The notes under the pieces: model-generated | The model's database searches: none | What the model was told of the DNA's origin: nothing | What the model saw: only the letters and a program-made list of their open reading frames with translations | Shown: positions 1 to 8,593 of the stretch, one piece after another | Position numbering within the stretch: position 1 is the stretch's first letter | How the letters are laid out: each line of letters starts with the position of its first letter | Source of the DNA: Bradyrhizobium sp. CCGUVB4N | Lineage (GTDB): Bacteria > Pseudomonadota > Alphaproteobacteria > Rhizobiales > Xanthobacteraceae | DNA length: 64,000 nt | Assembly: GCF_024199945.1 (NCBI RefSeq) | Contig: NZ_JANADP010000001.1 | Location: forward strand, 868,001 to 932,000 | Direction: 5' to 3' | Translations under genes and position numbers: made by a program

Positions 1-1062
1 CCATTGATTGGTGCCGACAATCGCGAGCCAGGAGAAGGTGAGGTTCGCCAGCGCCTGCACCACGCCGCCGATCCAGAGCGAGGTCGCGAGCGAATAGCGC
101 CGCGCGACAAAGCCGCCGGCGAAGCCGCCGATCAGCGTCGCAGCGAGGCCAACGCCCTTCACGATCGCCGCATAATCGTTGCGGGTGAAGCCGAGGTCGA
201 TCACGAACGGCGCTGTCATCGTGCCGGAGAACGCGTCGGTGAACTTGAACAGCACGACGAAGGCGAGCGCCGCGATCGCGTCCTTGCGCGACAGGAATTC
301 CGAGAAGGCGCCGATTGCCGCGCGGAGCACGCGCGTGAACGCGGTCTCTTCGTGCGTCGCAGCTTCCGCGCGCATCGATTGCTCGGGCTCGGTCGCGACC
401 AATGCCGTGATCGTCCCGATCAGCACCATCGCCGCCATAACCACATAGCCCCACATCCAGGCCGAGGTGCGCGTGATGCCGGTGCTCTCGAAGCCGGAGA
501 CGATGAACAGCGCACCCGCGGTCGAGACCAGCATGCCGATGCGATAGGCCGCGACATAGGCCGCCATGCCCGCGGCCTGCTCGCTCTCGGGCAGGCTCTC
601 GACGCGGAAGGCATCGACCACGATGTCCTGCGTCGAGGACGTCGTCGCCACCAGCAGGGCGCCGAGCGCGACGTAGAACGGCGAACGTGCCGGATCGGTC
701 ATCGCCAGCAGCAGGATCGAAATGATCAGCAGTATCTGCGAAAACACCAGCCAGCCGCGCCGCCGCCCGAAGGCTTGCGTGAACAGCGGGACATGCAGCG
801 CGTCCACCAGCGGCGCCCACAGGAATTTCAGCGTGTAGGGCGTGCCGACCAGCGCAAACAGCCCGATGGTCTTGAGATCGACGCCTGCCTCGCGCATCCA
901 CACCAGGAGCGTCGATCCCGACAGCGCCAGCGGCAGCCCGGACGAAAAGCCGAGGAACAGCACGATCAGCACCCGCGGTTGCAGGTAAACGGCCAGACTG
1001 TCGCGCCAGGAGGTCGCAGGGGCGGATGCAGCGGCGGGCGAGGTCGCGTCGGGTGCGGTCAT
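1..1062 (-). CDS. AmpG-family muropeptide MFS transporter (partial, C-terminus off window)
   Basis: Inner-membrane major facilitator that would import anhydromuropeptides for peptidoglycan recycling. The reverse frame is open from ATG at 1062 to the window edge (354 codons, no stop). The N-terminus after a short Ala/Thr/Ser-rich tail reads LGFSSGLPLALSGSTLLVW and then REAGVDLKTIGLFALVGTPY, the characteristic AmpG opening, followed by further hydrophobic helices and a D-A-F-R-V-E segment in the central part. AmpG proteins usually have 12-14 helices, so the last helices lie beyond the window. NagZ, which acts on AmpG-imported muropeptides, is also in this window at 28392-29489. The family call is firm. 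The exact substrate is inferred. Confidence 0.85.
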   Translation of the reverse strand, partial: MTAPDATSPAAASAPATSWRDSLAVYLQPRVLIVLFLGFSSGLPLALSGSTLLVWMREAGVDLKTIGLFALVGTPYTLKFLWAPLVDALHVPLFTQAFGRRRGWLVFSQILLIISILLLAMTDPARSPFYVALGALLVATTSSTQDIVVDAFRVESLPESEQAAGMAAYVAAYRIGMLVSTAGALFIVSGFESTGITRTSAWMWGYVVMAAMVLIGTITALVATEPEQSMRAEAATHEETAFTRVLRAAIGAFSEFLSRKDAIAALAFVVLFKFTDAFSGTMTAPFVIDLGFTRNDYAAIVKGVGLAATLIGGFAGGFVARRYSLATSLWIGGVVQALANLTFSWLAIVGTNQW

Positions 1063-1127
1063 GGGGAGGTGTTAGCAGATTCTGGGGGCGGCGAGGGAGG
1101 TGTCGTCGCTGCCGGCCACAAGGGAAG

Positions 1128-1170
1128 TGTCGTCGCCCGGCTTGACCGGGCGACCCAGTATTCCAGAGGC
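1128..1170. repeat. Left inverted-repeat arm of the GIY-YIG cassette
   Basis: 43-bp palindromic arm starting TGTCGTCGCCCGG and ending CCAGTATTCCAGAGGC. It matches the reverse complement of 1484-1526 except at one base. It ends 5 bp before the stop codon of the GIY-YIG gene. Confidence 0.9.
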
Positions 1171-1175
1171 CGGTG

Positions 1176-1478
1176 TTATGGCGGACCCGCGATCTCAGCG
1201 TAGAGATCGTTCCAATTCGGATTGTCCTTCTCAATCAGCGCGATCTTCCAGTCTCGCTTCCACTTCTTCAGCCGCTTCTCGCGCTTGATCGCATTCTCTG
1301 GATCGTCGAACTGCTCGAAATAGACTAGCCTTACGACGCCGTATTGCTTCGTGAAGCTCTCGATCAACTTCAACTTATGCTCGGCCACGCGGCGGATGAG
1401 ATCATTCGTCACGCCAATGTACAGTGTGCCGCCGATCTTGCTGGCGAGAATGTAGACGTAGTAGTGGCGTTCACCCAT
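1176..1478 (-). CDS. GIY-YIG nuclease family protein
   Basis: Single-domain GIY-YIG endonuclease-like protein, 100 aa, the usual size of the stand-alone family. The GIY-equivalent is YYVYIL (residues 6-11) and the YIG motif is LYIGVTND (19-26). The downstream basic residues RRVAEHK (29-35) hold the conserved Arg and His positions, and a Lys/Arg-rich helix follows (KREKRLKKWKRDWK). No DNA-recognition domain is attached. Start is ATG at 1478. The gene is clearly lower in G+C than its neighbours and lies exactly between two inverted repeats. The family is known for DNA-strand cleavage. Its job here, whether host repair-like or repeat mobilisation, is unknown. Confidence 0.9.
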   Translation of the reverse strand: MGERHYYVYILASKIGGTLYIGVTNDLIRRVAEHKLKLIESFTKQYGVVRLVYFEQFDDPENAIKREKRLKKWKRDWKIALIEKDNPNWNDLYAEIAGPP

Positions 1479-1483
1479 CTGCC

Positions 1484-1526
1484 GCCTCTGGGATACTGGG
1501 TCGCCCGGTCAAGCCGGGCGACGACA
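1484..1526. repeat. Right inverted-repeat arm of the GIY-YIG cassette
   Basis: 43-bp arm beginning GCCTCTGGGATACTGGG and ending GGGCGACGACA. It is the inverted partner of 1128-1170 with a single mismatch. It begins 5 bp upstream of the GIY-YIG start codon, so little room is left for a native promoter or RBS, and the arm itself may supply them. Confidence 0.9.
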
Positions 1527-1566
1527 GCGAAATTGGAGCGGCAGCGTACCGGACCTGGGAAGAACC

Positions 1567-2769
1567 TCACTCCCCCGCCTGGAGCTTCCTTGGAAACAGC
1601 TCCGGCGCGCCGGTCGATACCAGCCGCGGGCCGTCCGCGGGTGCGTCGGTCTTGCTGAAATCGAGCTCCTCGATCCGGCCTGCGCGCTTTTCGATCTTGT
1701 CGGCGGAGATCAGGATCTGGCGGACGTCCTCGTTGGCGTCGGCAAAATGCTTCTGCAGTTTCAGCACGCGATCCCTGAGACGACCCAGATCGTCGCCAAG
1801 CTTGATCACTTCGGTCTGGATCTGGTCGGCGGCGTCGCGCATGCGCGCGTCCTTCATGATCTGCTGCATCACCTGGATCGCGAGCATCAAGAGCGAGGGC
1901 GACACCAGCACGACCTTGGCGCGATAGGCCTTCTGGATCACGTCGTCGAAACCGTCATGGATCTCGGCGTAGACCGATTCCGACGGCACGAACATCAGCG
2001 CCATCTCTTGGGTCTCGCCGGTGACGAGGTATTTTTCGGCGATGTCGCTGACATGCTTAATCACGTCGCCGCGCAGCCGCTGCGTGGCCATTCGCCGCTC
2101 CTCGTCGGTGCGGGCATCGTGCAGCGCCGTCATCGCCTCCAGCGGAAACTTCGCGTCGATGCAGAGCGGCCGCTGGTCGGGCAGGAACACGACGCAGTCG
2201 GGCCGCTTGCCGGTCGAGAGCGTGAACTGGAATTCGTAGGCCCCCTTCGGCAGGCCGTCCTGGACGATCGCCTCCATCCGAGCCTGCCCGAAGGCGCCGC
2301 GCGACTGCTTGTTGGCGAGCACGTCGCGCAACGTCGTCACCTGCGTGGTGAGGTCGGTGAGGTTCTTGTGCGCGTTGTCGATGATGCCGAGCCGTTCGTG
2401 CAGCGCGCGCAGGCTCTCCATGGTGTTGCGGGTCGAATGTTCCATGGACTGGCCGACCCGATGGGTCACCGAATCCAGCCGCTCGTTGACCGCCCGCGCC
2501 ATCTCGGCCTGGCGGCCGGCCAGCGCCTGGGTCATGGCGTCAGCCCGGCCGGCAGCCTCGCTCTGGGCGTGCAGGACCTGACTGAGGCGCTCCTCCAGCT
2601 CGTCGGCACGGATGGCATGGGCCATGGCGAGTTCCGCGCCGCGCCGTCCGGAGCGCGCGATCACGATGGCAATGACAATCAGCAGGATGAGGACCAGGGC
2701 GCCGAAGCCGATCAGCGCATCAATGGTGCGCACCGGCCAGTCGCCCAGCATGAAAATGATCTCGTTCAT
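1567..2769 (-). CDS. rmuC: DNA recombination protein RmuC
   Basis: RmuC-family protein, 400 aa, thought to limit inversions at short repeats. One N-terminal membrane segment (about residues 15-40, LIGFGALVLILLIVIAIVIA) is followed by a long coiled coil rich in Glu/Gln/Arg to about residue 150. The RmuC core follows, with KRPDCVVFLPDQRPLCIDAK, a PD-(D/E)xK-like nuclease-fold signature. ATG at 2769 was chosen because it begins just before the membrane helix. The open frame continues upstream but encodes an unrelated low-complexity extension that overlaps the divergent def gene. It is transcribed divergently from def across a region with three CtrA-type boxes. Confidence 0.92.
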   Translation of the reverse strand: MNEIIFMLGDWPVRTIDALIGFGALVLILLIVIAIVIARSGRRGAELAMAHAIRADELEERLSQVLHAQSEAAGRADAMTQALAGRQAEMARAVNERLDSVTHRVGQSMEHSTRNTMESLRALHERLGIIDNAHKNLTDLTTQVTTLRDVLANKQSRGAFGQARMEAIVQDGLPKGAYEFQFTLSTGKRPDCVVFLPDQRPLCIDAKFPLEAMTALHDARTDEERRMATQRLRGDVIKHVSDIAEKYLVTGETQEMALMFVPSESVYAEIHDGFDDVIQKAYRAKVVLVSPSLLMLAIQVMQQIMKDARMRDAADQIQTEVIKLGDDLGRLRDRVLKLQKHFADANEDVRQILISADKIEKRAGRIEELDFSKTDAPADGPRLVSTGAPELFPRKLQAGE

Positions 2770-2818
2770 GCCAGTCTTTCTAACCGATTCGCCGGGGTGC
2801 ACGAACGAATAGCGAACA

Positions 2819-2878
2819 TTTATGGTTAACCGATCCCTTATTTTTATGGTTAACAAAAGCTGAAGTTTTATGGTTAGC
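2819..2878. promoter_or_regulatory. Three CtrA-type boxes at exact 24-bp spacing between rmuC and def
   Basis: TTTATGGTTAAC occurs at 2819-2830 and 2843-2854, and TTTATGGTTAGC at 2867-2878, so start-to-start distance is 24 bp both times. Read on the minus strand the first two contain TTAACCAT, the 8-mer form of the alphaproteobacterial CtrA site. The third has one mismatch. A further GTTAAC lies at 2884-2889. They sit in the 171-bp divergent gap between rmuC and def. Binding by CtrA is an inference. Confidence 0.6.
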
Positions 2879-2940
2879 GGACCGTTAACGCGTTCCCGGC
2901 CGCATTGACCGCTTGTCGCGCGCAGCTTAAATCGCCCGCC

Positions 2941-3465
2941 ATGGCCCTCAGAGAAATCATCATCCTGCCCGACAAGCAGCTGCGTCTGGTCTCCAAGCCG
3001 ATCGAGAAGGTCACGCCGGAGATCCGCAAGCTTGCCGACGACATGTTCGAGACGATGTACGACGCGCCCGGCATTGGCCTGGCGGCGATCCAGATCGCAC
3101 AGCCGCTGCGGCTGATCACCATGGACCTCGCCAAGCCCGACCCGGACGGCGAGACCAAGCCGGAGCCGCGCGTCTTCATCAATCCGGAGATCATCGCGTC
3201 GTCCGAGGATATGTCGGTCTACGAGGAAGGCTGTCTGTCGATCCCCGAATATTACGAGGAGGTCGAACGGCCGGCGAAGGTGCGGGTGCGCTTTACCGAC
3301 CTCGACGGCAAGCTGCACGAAGAGGACGCCGAAGGCCTCTACGCCACCTGCATCCAGCACGAGATCGACCATCTCAACGGCGTGCTGTTCGTCGACTATC
3401 TCTCAAAGCTCAAGCGCGACCGCGTGCTCAAGAAGTTCGAGAAAGCCGCCAAGCGCGCGGAGTAA
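2941..3465 (+). CDS. def: Peptide deformylase
   Basis: Removes the N-formyl group from nascent polypeptides, as a metal-dependent cytosolic enzyme at the ribosome exit. It is 174 aa, normal for type I deformylase. All three family motifs are present: GIGLAAIQ (usual GxGLAAxQ), EEGCLSIP (metal-ligand Cys) and QHEIDHLNG (HExDH, two His ligands and the catalytic Glu). ATG at 2941 was chosen because it gives the canonical [11 protein letters not shown] start; a further ATG-less extension upstream is not conserved-looking. It is followed at 3669 by fmt, which adds the formyl group that this enzyme removes, with a palindromic repeat between them. Confidence 0.97.
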   Translation: MALREIIILPDKQLRLVSKPIEKVTPEIRKLADDMFETMYDAPGIGLAAIQIAQPLRLITMDLAKPDPDGETKPEPRVFINPEIIASSEDMSVYEEGCLSIPEYYEEVERPAKVRVRFTDLDGKLHEEDAEGLYATCIQHEIDHLNGVLFVDYLSKLKRDRVLKKFEKAAKRAE

Positions 3466-3492
3466 GTTTTGGTGTTGCCCCACACTCCCCTG

Positions 3493-3653
3493 CGCTCCCT
3501 CCCCCCTTGTGGGGGAGAGTGGGGGAGAGGGGTAGCCCAGCAAAAGGTGCTCTTGATTTGCGGAGCGTAAGCAAAGTGCCCGCGCTCAAACCGATAGAGC
3601 ACGTCGTGTGGCACCCCTCTCCCTAGCCCTCCCCCACAAGGGGGGAGGGAACG
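3493..3653. repeat. Paired palindromic intergenic repeat (C/T-rich class), def-fmt gap
   Basis: Left arm 3493-3517 (CGCTCCCTCCCCCCTTG...) and right arm 3629-3653 (...CAAGGGGGGAGGGAACG) are inverted copies. A nested pair lies inside (GTGCTC near 3548 and GAGCAC near 3596). It fills the gap between def and fmt. The same class, with a different interior, occurs at 11588-11773. Confidence 0.8.
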
Positions 3654-3668
3654 TACCGAGTCCTTGTC

Positions 3669-4592
3669 ATGCCCCTCCGCCTGATCTTCATGGGCACGCC
3701 CGATTTCTCCGTGCCGACGCTGCTCGAGCTCGTTGCGCATGGCCACGAGATCGTGGCCGTCTATACCCGCGCGCCGAAGCCGGGCGGGCGGCGCGGGCTG
3801 CAGATGCAGCCCACTCCGGTCGAGGAAGCCGCACGAAAGCTCGGCGTGCCCGTGCTGACGCCGAAGACGTTGAAGACACAGGAAGCGCTCGACGAGTTCA
3901 GCGCCTTTGATGCCGATGCCGCCGTCGTCGTCGCCTACGGCATGATCCTGCCGCAGGCGATCCTCGATGCGCCGAAGCTCGGCTGCTACAACCTTCACGC
4001 CTCGCTGCTGCCGCGCTGGCGCGGCGCCGCGCCTATCAACCGCGCGATCATGGCGGGCGACGCCGAGAGCGGCGTGATGGTGATGAAGATGGATGTCGGC
4101 CTCGACACCGGCGACGTCGCCATGGCCGAGCGTCTCGCGATCACCGACAGCATGACCGCGGTCGATCTGCACGATCGCCTGTCCCGGCTTGGTGCCGATC
4201 TGATGGTGCGCGCGATGGCCGCGCTCGATCGCGGCGGGCTCCAGCTCAAGAAGCAGAGCGAGGATGGCGTCACCTACGCCGCCAAGATCGACAAGGCCGA
4301 GGCGCGGATCGACTGGAGCAAGCCCGCGCGCGCGGTGCTCCGTCACATCCACGGCCTGTCGCCGTTTCCCGGCGCCTGGGCCGAGCTTGAGAATGCGCGC
4401 CTGAAAATCCTGCGCTGCGAACTGGCGAAAGGCTCGGGCGAGCCGGGTGCGGTGCTGGACGAGCAGCTCACGATTGCCTGCGGCGAAGGCGCGATCCGCA
4501 TTATCGAGCTGCAGCGTGAGGGCAAGGGCCGGATGCAGGCCGCGGACTTCCTGCGCGGTGTGCCTGTGAAGCCGCCGATGCGGCTGGCCTGA
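3669..4592 (+). CDS. fmt: Methionyl-tRNA formyltransferase
   Basis: Transfers formyl from 10-formyl-tetrahydrofolate to initiator Met-tRNA. It is 307 aa, typical. The N-terminal formyltransferase domain starts [18 protein letters not shown]. The folate-binding/catalytic core reads [20 protein letters not shown], with catalytic Asn and His, followed by [13 protein letters not shown]. The C-terminal OB-like domain runs from about residue 205 ([20 protein letters not shown]). Its stop codon overlaps the truA start codon by one base, so the two are translationally coupled. Confidence 0.97.
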   Translation: MPLRLIFMGTPDFSVPTLLELVAHGHEIVAVYTRAPKPGGRRGLQMQPTPVEEAARKLGVPVLTPKTLKTQEALDEFSAFDADAAVVVAYGMILPQAILDAPKLGCYNLHASLLPRWRGAAPINRAIMAGDAESGVMVMKMDVGLDTGDVAMAERLAITDSMTAVDLHDRLSRLGADLMVRAMAALDRGGLQLKKQSEDGVTYAAKIDKAEARIDWSKPARAVLRHIHGLSPFPGAWAELENARLKILRCELAKGSGEPGAVLDEQLTIACGEGAIRIIELQREGKGRMQAADFLRGVPVKPPMRLA

Positions 4593-5329
4593 TGCCCCGC
4601 TACAAGCTCACCATCGAATATGACGGCGCGCCGTTTTTCGGCTGGCAGGTGCAGGAGACGTTGCCCTCGGTGCAGGGTGCGCTCGAAGCGGCGGTGAAGG
4701 CGATGACGGGCGCGGACCTGCGGGTCCATGGCGCGGGCCGCACCGATGCCGGCGTTCATGCGCGCGGCCAGGTCGCGCATGTCGACATCGAGAAGCAGTT
4801 TCCGCCGGGCCGCTTTCGCGATGGCCTCAACGCGCATCTGCGCCCGCATCCGATCGCCGTGCTCGAAGCCGACATTGTGCCTGATACGTTCGAGGCGCGC
4901 TTCTCGGCCGTGAAGCGCCACTACCGCTACCGCGTCGTCAACACCCGCGCCAATCTCGCGCTCGACGTCGGCCATGCCTGGCGCGTGCCGCGCCGGCTCG
5001 ATGCGGATGCGATGCATGCGGCCGCGCAGCGCCTGCTCGGCAAGCACGATTTCACCACCTTTCGCGACACCGAGTGCCAGGCCAAATCGCCGGAGAAGAC
5101 GCTCGACCAGCTCGACGTGCTGCGCGACGGGCGCGAGATCGTCATCGTCACCTCGGCGCGCTCGTTCCTGCACAGCCAGGTGCGTTCGATGGTGGGATCG
5201 CTGGTCTGGGTCGGCGAAGGCCGCTGGACCGCGGACGATCTCTCCGCAGCGCTGGAAGCCCGCAACCGCGCCGCCTGCGGCATCGTCGCGCCGCCGGAGG
5301 GGCTGTATCTGATGAAGGTGGATTATTGA
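4592..5329 (+). CDS. truA: tRNA pseudouridine(38-40) synthase
   Basis: Isomerises uridines 38-40 in the tRNA anticodon arm. It is 245 aa, typical for TruA. The N-terminal strand is [16 protein letters not shown] and the catalytic aspartate lies in [11 protein letters not shown] (about residues 47-57). The C-terminal half has [17 protein letters not shown]. The ATG overlaps the fmt stop by one base. In many alphaproteobacteria def, fmt and truA form one translation/tRNA cluster, as here. Confidence 0.97.
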   Translation: MPRYKLTIEYDGAPFFGWQVQETLPSVQGALEAAVKAMTGADLRVHGAGRTDAGVHARGQVAHVDIEKQFPPGRFRDGLNAHLRPHPIAVLEADIVPDTFEARFSAVKRHYRYRVVNTRANLALDVGHAWRVPRRLDADAMHAAAQRLLGKHDFTTFRDTECQAKSPEKTLDQLDVLRDGREIVIVTSARSFLHSQVRSMVGSLVWVGEGRWTADDLSAALEARNRAACGIVAPPEGLYLMKVDY

Positions 5330-5374
5330 GGGATGTGAGCCGTAGAGATCGCGCGCCCTCTCGCCACCCCCGCC

Positions 5375-5483
5375 GCTGTCATGCCCCGGCCTGACCGGGG
5401 CATCCAGTACGCCGCGGCCTCTCGGCTCAATCACTGCTATCTCTGGAATACTGGATCGCCCGATCAAGTCGGGCGATGACAGC
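5375..5483. repeat. Paired palindromic repeat, empty relative of the GIY-YIG arms
   Basis: Left arm 5375-5409 (GCTGTCATGCCCCGG...CATCCAGTA) and right arm 5449-5483 (TACTGGATCGCCCG...GATGACAGC) face each other across about 39 bp of non-coding spacer. The arm ends (CCAGTA / TACTGG, GTC...GAC) match the class that brackets the GIY-YIG gene at 1128-1526. It lies between the convergent 3' ends of truA and dapE and could also act as a bidirectional terminator. Confidence 0.85.
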
Positions 5484-5505
5484 CGTGTTTGTGGAGGCGA
5501 CGCGC

Positions 5506-6672
5506 CTACCCAAAATACCGCGTCAGAATCCCGCGATAGACCTTGGTCAGCTTCTCCAGGTCAACCACCGGCACGCGTTCGTTGACCTGGTGCATGGTCT
5601 GGCCGACCAGGCCGAACTCGATCACGGGGCAATAGCTCGAGATGAAGCGTGCATCCGAGGTGCCGCCGCTCGTCGACAGTTCCGGCTTGCGGCCCGTGAT
5701 CTCTTCGATCGCGGACACGGCGAGATCGGTGAATGGGCCGGGCTTGGTCACGAACACGTTGGAGTTCGACGGCTCCCAGACGATGCGGGCCTTGATGCGG
5801 TTGCCGCACGCCTTGGTCAGGCGCGTCTCGACCAGCTCGCGCAGGCTCGCCTGCGTGTGGTTGTCGTTGTAGCGGATGTTGAATTTGGCGCGGGCCTCGC
5901 CGGGGATGACGTTGTTCGCCTTGTTGCCGACGTCCACCGAGGTGAATTCGAGATTGGAGGCCTGGAACTGGGCGCTGCCACTATCGAGCGGCTCGTCGGA
6001 GATCGCCACGATCAGTCGCGAAATATCCGGCACCGGATTGGCCGCACGATGCGGGTAGGCGACGTGGCCCTGCACGCCGTCGACATAGAGGGTCCCCGAC
6101 TGCGAGCCGCGGCGGCCGACCTTGATGGTGTCGCCGAGCGTCTCGACATTGGAGGGTTCGCCGAGCACGCAATGGTCGAATTTTTCGCCGCGCTCGGCGG
6201 CCCACTGCAACAGCTTGATGGTGCCGTTGATGGAGACGTCTTCCTCGTCGCCGGTGATCAGGAACGAGATCGATCCCGTGCCGTCGGCGCGCGGCTTGCC
6301 GCCGTTCGCCGCGAGATGCTCCAGCACCGCGGCGACCGAGCAGGCGATGCCGCCCTTCATGTCGACCGCGCCGCGGCCATGCAGGAAGCCGTCCTTCACC
6401 TCGCCGGAGAAGGCGCCGACGCTCCAGGCGTTCTCGTCGCCGGGCGGCACCACGTCGGTATGACCGGCAAAGGTGATGTGTGGCGCTTCAGTGCCGATGC
6501 GGGCGTAGAGATTGTCGACGTCGGCGGTGCCTTCCTCGCTGAAGGTCACGCGGTGGCAGGTGAAGCCGGCTGCGTTGAGCGCTTGTTCAAGCACGCCAAG
6601 CGCGCCGGCGTCGGCCGGCGTTACCGAGGGGCAGCGGATGAGGTCGCGGGCAATCGAAAGAGCATCGGTCAT
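5506..6672 (-). CDS. dapE: Succinyl-diaminopimelate desuccinylase
   Basis: Hydrolyses N-succinyl-LL-2,6-diaminopimelate in the succinylase branch of lysine/meso-DAP synthesis. It is an M20-family di-zinc enzyme, 388 aa. Metal and catalytic motifs are visible: [12 protein letters not shown] (His ligand and Asp), [10 protein letters not shown] (bridging Asp), ITGDEED (catalytic and ligand Glu) and C-terminal GQTMHQVNE (His ligand). ATG at 6672 overlaps the stop of the upstream DUF805 gene by 4 bases. DapD, two steps earlier in the same pathway, lies 0.9 kb upstream on the same strand. Confidence 0.96.
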   Translation of the reverse strand: MTDALSIARDLIRCPSVTPADAGALGVLEQALNAAGFTCHRVTFSEEGTADVDNLYARIGTEAPHITFAGHTDVVPPGDENAWSVGAFSGEVKDGFLHGRGAVDMKGGIACSVAAVLEHLAANGGKPRADGTGSISFLITGDEEDVSINGTIKLLQWAAERGEKFDHCVLGEPSNVETLGDTIKVGRRGSQSGTLYVDGVQGHVAYPHRAANPVPDISRLIVAISDEPLDSGSAQFQASNLEFTSVDVGNKANNVIPGEARAKFNIRYNDNHTQASLRELVETRLTKACGNRIKARIVWEPSNSNVFVTKPGPFTDLAVSAIEEITGRKPELSTSGGTSDARFISSYCPVIEFGLVGQTMHQVNERVPVVDLEKLTKVYRGILTRYFG

Positions 6673-7325
6673 GAGCCCCGCTTAACATGCATGCCGCCGG
6701 GTGGGCTAGCGCTGGGCGGCACGAATTCGAGCTCGCGGCTCTGATCCCAGCTTTTCGCAGGGGAGGCTGCGGGTGGGGAAGAGGCCTCGATCTCGGCGAG
6801 CGGATCGGGGCCGAACCGGTTGTGGCCCGAGGTGCCGGGCACGATGAACAATTCGACGAGGCCCCACAGCCACAGCGCGGAGATCGCCCAGTCGAACGGA
6901 ACGAACCAGCCCGAGGCAGGAAGCAAGTCCGAGAAATGGAAGAACAGTCTCGGGACGAAGACGAAGGGAATGATCCACCATCCGCTCCTGTCACGGTCGT
7001 GCAGTCGCTTGATGGCGGTCGCGAGGAAGATCCAGAAGAACAGCGACGTGCCCAGCGCCTTGAGGATCAGCGTCGCGCGATCCGTTGACGCCAGCGAACG
7101 GTAGGTTCGGGGATCGACAGCCTTGAAGACGTCGTCGAGGGCGAAATCAAGATCGATGTCGAAGCCGAGCTTGAGGGCGAGGGTCGTGCCGCCTTCGACG
7201 GCCCGCATGACTTGACCGACGATCTCCAGCAAGCCCGCCAGCAAGGCCACGATCAGAAGCGCCTGCCACAGCAGGGCACGGTTGACGCGGCCGTCGAAGC
7301 GAAAAAGATACCAGCGCCAGTTCAT
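6669..7325 (-). CDS. DUF805 family membrane protein
   Basis: Integral membrane protein of 218 aa with the DUF805 signature: N-terminal [19 protein letters not shown], then [12 protein letters not shown] in the middle, and a C-terminal [12 protein letters not shown] just before a soluble Pro/Ala-rich tail. About four hydrophobic segments are visible (near residues 20-40, 95-110, 122-140 and 150-175). The family has no established biochemical role. It overlaps dapE by 4 bases (ATGA) and so is probably co-transcribed with it, between dapD and dapE. Confidence 0.85.
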   Translation of the reverse strand: MNWRWYLFRFDGRVNRALLWQALLIVALLAGLLEIVGQVMRAVEGGTTLALKLGFDIDLDFALDDVFKAVDPRTYRSLASTDRATLILKALGTSLFFWIFLATAIKRLHDRDRSGWWIIPFVFVPRLFFHFSDLLPASGWFVPFDWAISALWLWGLVELFIVPGTSGHNRFGPDPLAEIEASSPPAASPAKSWDQSRELEFVPPSASPPGGMHVKRGS

Positions 7326-7405
7326 CGCAAAGGCTCCGGACGGGAGGAGCCGCCCGGTTGTTGGTCGCGATGGAGCGCTGGACGGTTCGATTCCGCTCTC
7401 CGACC

Positions 7406-7536
7406 CGTCATCCTGAGGTGCGCGCCATGCGTCGCGAAGCGGCGCATGGGAAGCCTCGAAGGATGGACGGCCGAGATGCAGCCGGGCCGTCGCCCTTCGA
7501 GGGCCGCTGAAGAAGCGGCCGCCTCAGGGTGACGGC
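7406..7536. repeat. Paired palindromic repeat (CCTGAGG class)
   Basis: Left arm CGTCATCCTGAGG... and right arm ...CCTCAGGGTGACGG are inverted. Internal hairpins include GCGTCGCGAAGCGGCGC and CTTCGAGGG. It occupies most of the 236-bp gap between the DUF805 gene and dapD. The same class is at 31712-31835. Confidence 0.8.
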
Positions 7537-7561
7537 GAGGGAGTGACGCGCGTAGAGCCGA

Positions 7562-8407
7562 TTAATCCCGCAGCAGCTCGTTGATGCTGGTCTTCGACCG
7601 CGTGCGCTCGTCGACGCGCTTGACGATGACGGCGCAGGCGGTGCTCGGGCCGATCTGGCCGTTCTTCATGGGCTTGCCGGGTAGTGCGCCGGGCACCACC
7701 ACCGAATATTCCGGAACTTCGCCCATGAAGACCTCGCCGGTCTCGCGGTCGACGACCTTGGTCGAGGCACCCAGGAACACGCCCATGGCCAGCACCGCGC
7801 CCTTGCGCACGATGACGCCCTCGGCGACCTCACTGCGAGCGCCGATGAAGCAGTCGTCCTCGATGATCACGGGCTCTGCCTGCAGCGGCTCGAGCACGCC
7901 GCCGATGCCGGCGCCGCCGGAGATGTGCACGCGCTTGCCGATCTGCGCGCAGGAGCCGACGGTGGCCCAGGTGTCGACCATGGTGCTCTCATCGACGTAG
8001 GCGCCGAGATTGACGAAGGACGGCATCAGCACGACGTTCTTGGCAATGAAGGCCGAGCGGCGCACGACGGCGCCTGGCACGGCGCGAAAACCGGCGTCGC
8101 GAAAACGGTTCGGGCCCCAGCCTTCGAACTTCGAGGGCACCTTGTCCCACCAGTTCGCCTGGCCCGGGCCACCGGGAATGACGTCCATGTCGTTGAGGCG
8201 GAAGGAGAGCAGCACGGCCTTCTTCAGCCACTGATTGACCTTCCACTTGCCGTCGGCCCCGCGCTCGGCAACACGCGCCTCGCCCTTGTCGAGAATCTCC
8301 AGCGACTGGTTCACGGCCTCGCGCACTTCGCCCTTGGTCGAGGTCGAGATGCCGTCGCGTGCATCAAAGGCACTGTTGATGGTGGATTCCAGGGCGGACA
8401 GGGACAT
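7562..8407 (-). CDS. dapD: 2,3,4,5-tetrahydropyridine-2,6-dicarboxylate N-succinyltransferase
   Basis: Succinylates tetrahydrodipicolinate using succinyl-CoA, in the lysine/DAP pathway. It is 281 aa, typical. The N-terminal helical domain ([18 protein letters not shown]) is followed by a left-handed parallel beta-helix with hexapeptide repeats, with readable turns in [19 protein letters not shown] and [19 protein letters not shown] segments (residues about 165-215). A C-terminal extension closes the trimer. It acts two steps before DapE, encoded just downstream on the same strand. Confidence 0.96.
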   Translation of the reverse strand: MSLSALESTINSAFDARDGISTSTKGEVREAVNQSLEILDKGEARVAERGADGKWKVNQWLKKAVLLSFRLNDMDVIPGGPGQANWWDKVPSKFEGWGPNRFRDAGFRAVPGAVVRRSAFIAKNVVLMPSFVNLGAYVDESTMVDTWATVGSCAQIGKRVHISGGAGIGGVLEPLQAEPVIIEDDCFIGARSEVAEGVIVRKGAVLAMGVFLGASTKVVDRETGEVFMGEVPEYSVVVPGALPGKPMKNGQIGPSTACAVIVKRVDERTRSKTSINELLRD

Positions 8408-8492
8408 CGGGATTTCCTCTTTGGATCGGGGATTTTGAGGGGATTGGGCGCTTTTTCGGGATTTGAGGGGACGGAGTCAAGCTTGGTTCGGT

Positions 8493-8591
8493 GTCATCAC
8501 CCGCGAAAGCGGGTGATCCAGTACGCCGCGGCGGTCGTGATGAATCGGGATGGCTGTGATTACTGGATACCCCGCCTTCGCGGGGTATGAC
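8493..8591. repeat. Paired palindromic repeat, empty relative of the GIY-YIG arms
   Basis: Left arm GTCATCACCCGCG...GATCCAGTA and right arm 8561-8591 TACTGGATACCCCGCC...GGTATGAC, separated by a short spacer. The right arm ends 3 bp from the stop codon of the HAD phosphatase gene. It shares the CCAGTA/TACTGG inner ends with the repeats at 1128-1526 and 5375-5483. Confidence 0.85.
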
Positions 8592-8593
8592 GG

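Larger units (their letters stand above)
1128..1526. mobile_element. Candidate minimal mobile unit: GIY-YIG gene between inverted repeats
   Basis: A 399-bp unit. Left arm 1128-1170 and right arm 1484-1526 are 43 bp each and are reverse complements at 42 of 43 positions. Each arm is itself an imperfect hairpin (GTCGCCCGG / CCGGGCGAC). The only thing between them is a GIY-YIG nuclease gene whose stop and start codons lie 5 bp from the arms. Two 60-base lines of the gene counted by hand are 47-48% G+C, against 62% in a neighbouring rmuC line. The arms belong to the family seen as empty pairs at 5375-5483 and 8493-8591. That this unit moves is an inference. Confidence 0.5.

Noticed and set aside
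2770..3372. N-terminal extension of rmuC across the def gene
   Set aside because: It would overlap the divergent def gene and the CtrA-type boxes, and the residues before MNEIIFML are unlike the family.
7406..7536. Repeats as a possible CRISPR array
   Set aside because: The copies are inverted pairs, not direct repeats with regular unique spacers, and no cas gene is in the window.
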